Source: Acidobacteria bacterium UBA823
GTDB lineage: Bacteria; Acidobacteriota; Vicinamibacteria; Vicinamibacterales; UBA823
Length of the DNA stretch: 11,873 nt
Assembly: GCA_002296225.1 (NCBI GenBank)
Contig: DBHR01000074.1
Coordinates: forward strand, 33,792-45,664
Direction: 5' to 3'
Shown piece by piece: positions 6,662 to 11,873 of this stretch. Both the position numbers and the translations under genes were made by a program. Below the pieces are notes generated by a model. The model saw only the letters and a list, made by a program, of their open reading frames with translations. It was not told the origin of the DNA and searched no databases. Within the stretch, counting starts at the first letter, position 1. The number at the start of each line of letters is the position of its first letter.

Positions 6662-8005
6662 TTACTGGGCAAAACGGGAGGGTCTGACCACCCGTGCAAA
6701 GGTTTCTGACGCGGCAAGCGGCAGGAGATTCTGGATCACTTCGAGAGTCCGTTCCTTGGCGCCACGATTCGACTCGACGAGCGCTCGCGCAGCGGCGCCG
6801 AGCCCAGCTCGGCGCACGGGATCGTTGAGTAATGCCGGCAGTGTCTCTTCAAGCTCGCGGCCCGACCGTACTTGGCAGGCTGCGTTCGATGCCACGAACG
6901 TTTCGGCGACCTCCTTGAAATTCTGCATCCGAGGTCCAAAAACAATCGGCTTGCCGAAAATGGCAGGCTCTAGGATATTGTGTCCACCGCGATCAACTAG
7001 GCTCCCCCCGACAAACACGACGGTGGCGACCTGATAGAGACGCGCAAGCTCACCGATCGTGTCGAGGACCACGACGTCAACGCGCGGCTCGGTGTCGATC
7101 GGAAGATCCGTACGGCGGGCGACGGAAAATCCGACGAGTTCCGCCATTTGAACGACCTCATCGAAGCGCTGAGGATGTCGAGGTGCGATGATAAGCAAAG
7201 CGTCTGACGTGGAGCGCTTAATTCTGGTGAACGCGCGTAGAACCGGCGCTTCCTCACCACGCACTGTGCTTGCCGCAACAACCACGAACCGACGAGCGCT
7301 AATTCGAAAATATCGCAACACACGGTCTCTCGTCTGAAGCGCCGGACGTGCTGCTGCCGGCTCCAGGGAGTCGAACTTCAGGGTGCCGGTTACGGTCACC
7401 CGCTTCGGATCAGCGCCGAGGTTGATCAGGCGCTGTCCCGATTCGTCCCCCTGCACGCAGAATTGATCGACGTTTTCCAGCACCGAGCAGAACAGCCGCC
7501 GGATAACACGGTAGTGCGGATACGACCGCGACGAAATGCGGCCATTCACCAGGATCGTCTTGACGCCATAGCGACGGCACGCTCGCAATAAATTCGGCCA
7601 GATCTCAGTTTCCATCATGATGAACAGACGGGGTTTCACTAGCCGCAATATCCTGTTTACGATGAAGGTCAGGTCGAAAGGAAAGTAAAAGACGCCGTCG
7701 AGCCCTTGTAGATTCTGACGTGCTAGCTGCTGGCCAGTCATCGTTGTTGTCGACATAAACAGCCGAAGCGACGGATATCGCTCGCGGAGCCCGGGCAACA
7801 GCGCACGTGCCGTCAACACCTCGCCGACCGAGACGGCATGGATCCAAATGGATGGCTCGGCATCGAGATTAAGCGACACTGGAAGGTATCCGAGCCGCTG
7901 CCAGAAGCTACCGATATATTTGCGGTGGCGCAGCGCCTGATAGCCAAAGTACGGCGACGCCGTTAGGAAGAAGACGAGCGTCAGCAAACCATAGATGAGG
8001 TACAT
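6662..8005 (-). CDS. waaA: 3-deoxy-D-manno-octulosonic acid (Kdo) transferase
   Basis: WaaA (KdtA) transfers Kdo from CMP-Kdo to lipid IVA at the inner membrane. From ATG 8005 it has 447 residues, with an N-terminal membrane anchor (about 3-20) beginning MYLIYGLL, as WaaA proteins usually begin. WIHAVSVGE (54-62) includes the catalytic Glu62. STTTMTGQQLA (85-95), YFPFDLTFIVNRIL (107-120), METEIWPNLL (131-140), VNGRISSRSY (153-162) and VTGTLKFDS (205-213) follow family order. GGSLVDRGGHNILEP (333-347) is the CMP-Kdo site. The frame is open upstream to GTG 8062, giving 19 more residues. That GTG has AGGGA only two bases before it, too close to be ideal, but the ATG has no clear ribosome site either. 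It is the first gene of the LPS operon. The number of Kdo residues added cannot be read here. Confidence 0.93.
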   Translation of the reverse strand: MYLIYGLLTLVFFLTASPYFGYQALRHRKYIGSFWQRLGYLPVSLNLDAEPSIWIHAVSVGEVLTARALLPGLRERYPSLRLFMSTTTMTGQQLARQNLQGLDGVFYFPFDLTFIVNRILRLVKPRLFIMMETEIWPNLLRACRRYGVKTILVNGRISSRSYPHYRVIRRLFCSVLENVDQFCVQGDESGQRLINLGADPKRVTVTGTLKFDSLEPAAARPALQTRDRVLRYFRISARRFVVVAASTVRGEEAPVLRAFTRIKRSTSDALLIIAPRHPQRFDEVVQMAELVGFSVARRTDLPIDTEPRVDVVVLDTIGELARLYQVATVVFVGGSLVDRGGHNILEPAIFGKPIVFGPRMQNFKEVAETFVASNAACQVRSGRELEETLPALLNDPVRRAGLGAAARALVESNRGAKERTLEVIQNLLPLAASETFARVVRPSRFAQ

Positions 8006-8082
8006 CGGAGATGTTCTGCACGCGCTAACAGCCACGCGCGGGCCCGTTCGATCCAGCGACACCGTCCCTGCGACGTCGGCCG

Positions 8083-8111
8083 AGTATAGCTATCGGTTTG
8101 ACCATTCGCAA
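8083..8111 (-). promoter_or_regulatory. Predicted sigma70-type promoter for the waaA LPS operon
   Basis: On the minus strand TTGCGA (8111-8106) is followed after exactly 17 bases by TATACT (8088-8083). These match TTGACA in four of six and TATAAT in five of six positions. The predicted transcript starts near 8076, leaving a leader of about 70 bases before the waaA ATG at 8005. It would still include the GTG at 8062. This is the only good promoter I see ahead of the eight-gene cluster. It overlaps the divergent gap promoter over 8098-8111. Confidence 0.6.
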
Positions 8112-8127
8112 GATCGTTAACTAAAAT
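8098..8127 (+). promoter_or_regulatory. Predicted sigma70-type promoter for the gap-pgk-tpiA-secG operon
   Basis: TTGACC (8098-8103) and TAAAAT (8122-8127) each match the sigma70 consensus in five of six positions, with an 18-base spacer. Transcription would start near 8134, giving a leader of about 58 bases before the gap ATG at 8192. An upstream in-frame ATG at 8126 falls inside the -10 hexamer and so would not be in this transcript. That supports the start at 8192. Confidence 0.65.
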
Positions 8128-8135
8128 GGGGTTTC

Positions 8136-8157
8136 CGTGCCAACGTGTACAGGCACG
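8136..8157 (+). promoter_or_regulatory. Stem-loop at the predicted 5' end of the gap mRNA
   Basis: CGTGCC (8136-8141) pairs perfectly with GGCACG (8152-8157) around a ten-base loop (8142-8151). It would begin within the first few nucleotides of the predicted gap transcript and end about 23 bases before the ribosome site. Stable 5'-terminal stem-loops are known to slow mRNA decay in bacteria, and a similar role here is inferred. The six-base stem is short, so chance is possible. Confidence 0.4.
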
Positions 8158-8191
8158 CCGTCTGGACAAGGACGTCTTTAGGGAAAACATT

Positions 8192-9199
8192 ATGAGTATC
8201 GGGGTCGGGATCAATGGGTTCGGCCGCATCGGCCGGAACATCATGCGGGCTGCGATGAGCAGGCCAGACATTGAGGTGGTCGCAGTCAACGACTTGACCA
8301 GCGCGAACATGCTGGCCTACCTGCTCAAGCACGATTCGGTTATGGGAAATCTCACGGCTACGGTCGAGGCCGGTGACGGCAAGATCAGCGTGGACGGCCG
8401 CTCATTCAAGGTCGTCTCACACCGCGACCCCGCCGACCTGCCCTGGGGCGACTTAGGTGCGGACGTAGTCTTTGAATCGACCGGCCTCTTCGCCAACCGG
8501 GAAGGCGCTAGCAAGCACTTCACGGGCGGCGCCAAGCGCGTCATCGTGACTGCACCAGCAAAAGAACCCGATGCGACTATCGTCCTCGGCGTCAACGCCG
8601 AACTGTACGACCCGGCTACTCACAAGCTGATTTCAAACGCCTCGTGTACGACCAACTGCCTAGCGCCGGTGGCTAAGGTGCTACACGAACATTTCGGCCT
8701 ACAGCACGGTTGGATGACGACCGTGCATTCCTACACCAACGACCAGCAGCTACTGGATCTCCCGCACAAGGACTACCGGCGCGCGCGCGCTGCCGGCGTT
8801 TCCATGATCCCCACGACAACCGGTGCGGCAGTTGCTGTTGGTGAGGTGCTGCCGGAGCTCAAGGGCCGTCTTGACGGTATGTCCATCAGGGTCCCTACGC
8901 CGAACGTCTCAATCGTCGATCTCGTTGCCAACGTGGACAAGAAAACAACGAGCGACGAAGTGTGTGAGGCGTTTCACGAAGCCGCCAACGGTCCACTGAA
9001 GGGTATTCTTCAGGTTTCCGAAGACGATCTCGTGTCGGTCGACTTTAAGGGGAACCCGCACTCGTCGATCGTCGATGCGGCCTACACGAAGGTGATGGAC
9101 GGCAACTTCGTAAAGGTGTTGGCCTGGTATGACAACGAGTGGGGCTACTCCAACCGATGCGTCGATCTCGTGCGATTCATTGCCGAAAAGGGCCTCTAA
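8192..9199 (+). CDS. gap: Type I glyceraldehyde-3-phosphate dehydrogenase
   Basis: The enzyme oxidatively phosphorylates glyceraldehyde-3-phosphate to 1,3-bisphosphoglycerate, the step before Pgk. From ATG 8192 the product has 335 residues, standard for the family. INGFGRIGRN (7-16) is the dinucleotide-binding loop. SNASCTTNC (148-156) has the catalytic Cys152 and His179 follows. Asp34 at the end of the second strand and the LPHKD segment (190-194) are features of NAD-preferring enzymes, so a catabolic NAD-dependent form is likely. WYDNEWGYSNR near the C-terminus is conserved. The frame is open upstream to ATG 8126, but that ATG lies in the predicted -10 box and the added residues are unlike GAPDH. 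AGGGA lies seven bases before ATG 8192. It is the first gene of the glycolytic operon. Confidence 0.97.
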   Translation: MSIGVGINGFGRIGRNIMRAAMSRPDIEVVAVNDLTSANMLAYLLKHDSVMGNLTATVEAGDGKISVDGRSFKVVSHRDPADLPWGDLGADVVFESTGLFANREGASKHFTGGAKRVIVTAPAKEPDATIVLGVNAELYDPATHKLISNASCTTNCLAPVAKVLHEHFGLQHGWMTTVHSYTNDQQLLDLPHKDYRRARAAGVSMIPTTTGAAVAVGEVLPELKGRLDGMSIRVPTPNVSIVDLVANVDKKTTSDEVCEAFHEAANGPLKGILQVSEDDLVSVDFKGNPHSSIVDAAYTKVMDGNFVKVLAWYDNEWGYSNRCVDLVRFIAEKGL

Positions 9200-9216
9200 T
9201 TACCCGGCCCCTGTGA

Positions 9217-10440
9217 ATGGCTGAGGCTAACCGACCCCGCAAGCCAACGATCGAAGACCTCGACATCGCCGGTCGGCGGGTCTTCATCCGAGTTGATTTT
9301 AACGTTCCGATCGTGGATGGCACGATTACCGACGATACCCGGATCAAGGCCTCGCTTCCCACCATTCGTCACGCGCTCAAACGTAAAGCCATCGTCATTC
9401 TCGCCTCGCATCTGGGACGTCCGAAGGGGCGTCGGTGCCAGGACCTCACACTGCGACCCGTCGCCGCGCGACTGTCTGAACTCCTCGACAGTCCCGTCAC
9501 ATTTGCCGAAACCGCAATCGGCACGCCCGCACAGACAGCCGTCGCGGACACGAAGCCTGGCGGCGTTGTGCTGCTCGAAAACCTGAGGTTTCATCAGGAG
9601 GAAGAAGGCAACACCCCGGAGTTCGCGAGGGCCCTTGCTAGCCTTGCCGACATTTACGTCAACGACGCCTTCGGTGCCGCCCATCGAGCCCACGCGTCCA
9701 CCGAAGGGATTGTGCGGCACTTAACCGAAGTGGGCATCGGACTCCTGATGGCTTCCGAACTCGACTACCTCGGGCAAGCGTTCGATGACCCGGAGCGACC
9801 GTTCGTTGCCGTCATTGGCGGCGCGAAGGTGTCGAGCAAGCTTGACGTCATCCACAATCTGCTCGAACGCGCCGACACATTACTCATCGGTGGGGCCATG
9901 GCCTATACCTTCTTCAAGCAACAGGGGCTGCCGGTCGGCCGGTCCTTGGTCGAGAATGGGCTTCTAGATACAGCGCGAGACATTATGGCCAGAGCCAAAA
10001 CTCGGGGTATCGCCTTCGAGCTACCAGTAGATCATGTCGTGACGGCCGAGGCTGACGGTTCGAGCCCCTACGAAGTGCTTGCCATCAACGACCCGGCGAT
10101 TGCCGACCGGCTGGCTGTTGATATCGGACCGGAGACGGTCGAACGTTACTCAAAGAGCCTCGCGGACGCGAGTACCGTCGTCTGGAACGGGCCGATGGGC
10201 GTCTTCGAAACCGACGCCTTCGCAGAGGGCACGACGAGGATCGCCCGCGCCATCGCGGCTGTTCGGGGCACCACGATCATCGGAGGCGGTGACTCCGTCG
10301 CGGCAGTCACCAAGGCAGGGGTCCAAGATCAAATTTCCCACATCTCCACCGGTGGCGGTGCCTCGCTGGAATTTCTCAGCGGGCGAATACTTCCAGGCGT
10401 AGCAGCATTACCGGATCGTCCGGCCGACCCGGCCGTATAG
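9217..10440 (+). CDS. pgk: Phosphoglycerate kinase
   Basis: Pgk transfers the acyl phosphate of 1,3-bisphosphoglycerate to ADP, making ATP and 3-phosphoglycerate, directly downstream of GAPDH in the pathway. Its 407 residues are close to the usual 390-400. VFIRVDFNVP (22-31) and SHLGRPKG (64-71) are substrate-binding motifs of the N-domain. ENLRFH (121-126) and NDAFGAAHRAHAS (149-161) follow. GGAKVSSKLDVI (201-212), WNGPMGVFE (323-331), GGGDS (356-360) and STGGGASLEFLSG (377-389) form the nucleotide-binding C-domain. The ATG lies 17 bases after the gap stop with no recognisable Shine-Dalgarno, so translation may depend on upstream ribosomes. The nine or so residues before TIEDLD exceed many homologues, so a slightly later start cannot be ruled out, though no better one is evident. 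Confidence 0.97.
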   Translation: MAEANRPRKPTIEDLDIAGRRVFIRVDFNVPIVDGTITDDTRIKASLPTIRHALKRKAIVILASHLGRPKGRRCQDLTLRPVAARLSELLDSPVTFAETAIGTPAQTAVADTKPGGVVLLENLRFHQEEEGNTPEFARALASLADIYVNDAFGAAHRAHASTEGIVRHLTEVGIGLLMASELDYLGQAFDDPERPFVAVIGGAKVSSKLDVIHNLLERADTLLIGGAMAYTFFKQQGLPVGRSLVENGLLDTARDIMARAKTRGIAFELPVDHVVTAEADGSSPYEVLAINDPAIADRLAVDIGPETVERYSKSLADASTVVWNGPMGVFETDAFAEGTTRIARAIAAVRGTTIIGGGDSVAAVTKAGVQDQISHISTGGGASLEFLSGRILPGVAALPDRPADPAV

Positions 10441-10462
10441 ATTTCTTCTCAACGAGGCAACA

Positions 10463-11230
10463 ATGCGCACTCCCCTCGTAGCAGCAAACTGGAAAATGCA
10501 CAAGACGGTGCAGGAAGCCCAGGCGTTCCTCCAAGTGTTTCGCGGTCTGACCGAAGACGTGACTGGTGTCGACATCGTAATCGCGCCACCATTCACGGCC
10601 TTAACAGCCGTCGTCGCGGGAGTGCAGGGATCGTCGATCGCCGTTGCGGGACAGGACGCCTACTGGCAAGCTGAGGGTGCGTTCACCGGCGCGATCAGTC
10701 CGTCGTTGCTGGCGCACACAGGTGCCACGCACGTTATCCTCGGCCACTCCGAACGCCGGAACCTCTTTGGAGATACCGATGAGTCGGTCAACAAGAAGAT
10801 GAGTGCTGCAATTGCTTTCGGATTAACGCCGATCTTCTGCGTTGGAGAAACACTCGAGGAACGCGACCGCGGCGAGGCGCTCGTCGTGTTGACACGCCAA
10901 ATCCGGCGAGGCCTCGACGGTCTGTCCGGCGAGCAGGTCGCCTCGCTCGTAGTCGCCTATGAACCAATCTGGGCGATCGGTACGGGACACAACGCCACCG
11001 TCGATCAGGCTGGCAACGCGCATGCCCACATTCGTGGCATCCTGCGGGAGCGGTTCGACACAGGCGCGGCCGAGTCGTGCCGCATCCTATACGGTGGCAG
11101 CGTCAAGCCGGGAAATGTCCGAGAGATCGTTGCACAACCGGAGATCGACGGCGCGCTGGTCGGCGGAGCCAGCCTTGACCCGAAAAGCTTTTTCGAGATT
11201 GTGGCGGGGGGCCGGGCCACGACGGTATAA
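10463..11230 (+). CDS. tpiA: Triosephosphate isomerase
   Basis: TpiA interconverts dihydroxyacetone phosphate and glyceraldehyde-3-phosphate, feeding GAPDH. The 255-residue product is standard. Asn9 and Lys11 in AANWKMHK (7-14), the catalytic His95 in GHSERR (94-99) and catalytic Glu167 in AYEPIWAIGTG (165-175) are all present. The last motif includes flexible loop 6. LYGGSVKPGN and GALVGGASL are the phosphate-binding loops. ATG 10463 is preceded by a GAGG ribosome site at a normal distance, and the gene lies 22 bases after the pgk stop. secG follows nine bases after the TAA stop, so the four genes are very probably co-transcribed. Confidence 0.97.
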   Translation: MRTPLVAANWKMHKTVQEAQAFLQVFRGLTEDVTGVDIVIAPPFTALTAVVAGVQGSSIAVAGQDAYWQAEGAFTGAISPSLLAHTGATHVILGHSERRNLFGDTDESVNKKMSAAIAFGLTPIFCVGETLEERDRGEALVVLTRQIRRGLDGLSGEQVASLVVAYEPIWAIGTGHNATVDQAGNAHAHIRGILRERFDTGAAESCRILYGGSVKPGNVREIVAQPEIDGALVGGASLDPKSFFEIVAGGRATTV

Positions 11231-11239
11231 TGGGCGACA

Positions 11240-11620
11240 ATGTTTTACTATGTGTTGCTGACTGTCTACGTGCTCGTCTGTTTACTCTTGCTCTTGGTCG
11301 TGCTTTTACAGCAAGGTAAGGGCGGCGACATCGCGAGTGCCTTCGGCGGGGGTGGTAGCCAGACGGCGTTTGGCGCGCGCGGAAGTGCGACCGTTCTCTC
11401 AAAGGCAACAACTGTTCTGGGAACACTGTTCATCGTCGGCGCACTCGCACTTGCGATCATCGGTCAGCAAGGACCAGGCTCGCTTCTGAGCGGATTCGAT
11501 GGTCCAACGGGAGCACCGCTCCCGCCGGCTTCTGCGCCCGTAACGGAACCGGCGGCAGGGGAAACACCGGCTGACGCAGAAGCCGCTGAAGAAACGCCAG
11601 CCGACCCGCCTCAGCGGTAG
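11240..11620 (+). CDS. secG: Protein-export membrane protein SecG
   Basis: SecG is the small accessory subunit of the SecYEG translocon in the inner membrane. The 126-residue product has two hydrophobic segments (about 3-23 and 56-76) joined by the conserved cytoplasmic loop QQGKGGDIASAFGGGGSQT (24-42), continuing to LSKATTVLG (53-61). These are hallmarks of SecG. After the second segment comes a tail of about 45 residues rich in Pro, Ala and Glu and probably disordered. It is variable in the family and accounts for the length being slightly above E. coli SecG (110). It lies nine bases downstream of tpiA. The tpiA-secG pairing, with tRNA-Leu behind it, is a known arrangement in several Gram-negative bacteria. 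Confidence 0.95.
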   Translation: MFYYVLLTVYVLVCLLLLLVVLLQQGKGGDIASAFGGGGSQTAFGARGSATVLSKATTVLGTLFIVGALALAIIGQQGPGSLLSGFDGPTGAPLPPASAPVTEPAAGETPADAEAAEETPADPPQR

Positions 11621-11673
11621 TTAAACGCGACCACGGCCTTCGGTCCGGGGGCGCGCGTACCCTAATTTAAGAA

Positions 11674-11760
11674 GCGGAAGTGGCGGAACTGGCAGACGCA
11701 CCAGCTTGAGGGGCTGGCGGTGGCAACATCGTAGGGGTTCGAATCCCCTCTTCCGCACCA
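11674..11760 (+). tRNA. tRNA-Leu (anticodon GAG)
   Basis: The 87-nt sequence forms a class II cloverleaf with an encoded CCA (11758-11760). The acceptor GCGGAAG (11674-11680) pairs with CTTCCGC. The anticodon stem CCAGC/GCTGG encloses TTGAGGG, giving anticodon GAG at 11708-11710, which reads leucine CUC and CUU. The long variable arm CGGTG-GCAA-CATCG (five pairs, one G-U) is as expected for tRNA-Leu. The T-arm is AGGGG/CCCCT around TTCGAAT. It starts 53 bases after the secG stop, with no convincing terminator or separate promoter between, so co-transcription with secG is likely. The same isoacceptor (leuU) follows secG in E. coli. Confidence 0.97.
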
Positions 11761-11873
11761 ATCTCGGCTCTCCGTCGCCCGCCGTAAGGCGTTCAAGAAC
11801 CATCCTCCACCGAACTGCTGGGTAACACGATGGGCGGTTGCGGATCGAGGGGTGTCAAGTCGCGGCCGGCGAG

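Noticed and set aside
8126..8191. Upstream start for gap that would add 22 residues
   Set aside because: The ATG at 8126 lies inside the predicted -10 hexamer, the residues do not resemble GAPDH, and ATG 8192 has a ribosome site and starts exactly at the conserved N-terminus.
9196..9720. Open frame of 174 codons on the minus strand
   Set aside because: It is antisense to the start of pgk, a clear and conserved gene. Its composition looks like a reverse-strand shadow.
11226..11231. Perfect TATAAT at the tpiA stop, as a promoter for secG
   Set aside because: The -35 position reads ggcggg and the secG ATG would be only about eight bases away. It is most likely a by-product of the tpiA stop codon context.
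11621..11673. Possible terminator between secG and tRNA-Leu
   Set aside because: The GC-rich stretch can form only a weak stem with mismatches and has no T-run after it. It is not enough to call.
11780..11791. Small hairpin CGCC-GTAA-GGCG after tRNA-Leu
   Set aside because: It has only four pairs and no T-run, so it is too weak for a terminator or structured RNA call.
11830..11873. Possible start of a plus-strand gene running off the window (ATG at 11830)
   Set aside because: There are only 14 codons before the edge, with no recognisable motif and no good ribosome site, so it cannot be supported from this window.
1..11873. Mobile elements, CRISPR arrays, defence or biosynthetic systems
   Set aside because: No transposase, integrase, regular repeat array or unfamiliar multi-gene set was seen. 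Every sizeable gene belongs to a known housekeeping family.

Overview
The window looks like an ordinary chromosomal housekeeping segment from a Gram-negative bacterium. It carries a near-complete set of late genes for lipopolysaccharide (LPS) inner-core and lipid A synthesis, which implies an outer membrane with Kdo- and heptose-bearing LPS. The DNA is GC-rich by eye and GTG starts are frequent. The phylum cannot be fixed from the sequence alone. The separate hldA and hldC genes and the gap-pgk-tpiA-secG order would suit Acidobacteriota or some proteobacterial lineages, but that is inference. I see no mobile element, CRISPR array, prophage or defence gene.

Layout. At the left edge, minus strand, are the 5' part of a probable tRNA-Asp (1-24) and a complete tRNA-Val(UAC) (198-272). 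From 8005 down to 410, also minus strand, runs an eight-gene cluster transcribed waaA, lpxK, lpxL, waaF, gmhB, hldA, hldC, waaC. Several junctions are stop/start overlaps (TAATG twice, GTGA once) or gaps of a few bases, so it is very probably one operon. A short intergenic region (about 8006-8191) holds two good, overlapping, divergent sigma70-type promoters. To the right, plus strand, runs gap (GAPDH), pgk, tpiA and secG (8192-11620), followed by tRNA-Leu(GAG) (11674-11760). The last 113 bases show no supportable gene.

How the genes work together. GmhB, HldA and HldC are three of the steps that make ADP-heptose. HldA phosphorylates heptose-7-phosphate at C1, GmhB removes the 7-phosphate, and HldC adds AMP. 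GmhA, which makes the heptose-7-phosphate, and the epimerase HldD are not in the window. LpxK adds the 4'-phosphate to lipid A, WaaA attaches Kdo, LpxL adds a secondary acyl chain, and WaaC and WaaF add heptoses I and II. The plus-strand operon encodes three consecutive enzymes of lower glycolysis/gluconeogenesis plus the SecG subunit of the Sec translocon.

I found no previously undescribed system. The points most worth a second look are regulatory or structural: the overlapping divergent promoters that tie envelope synthesis to glycolysis, a stem-loop at the predicted 5' end of the gap mRNA, start-codon corrections for gmhB, gap, hldA and waaA, and a tpiA-secG-tRNA-Leu(GAG) arrangement also known in gammaproteobacteria.
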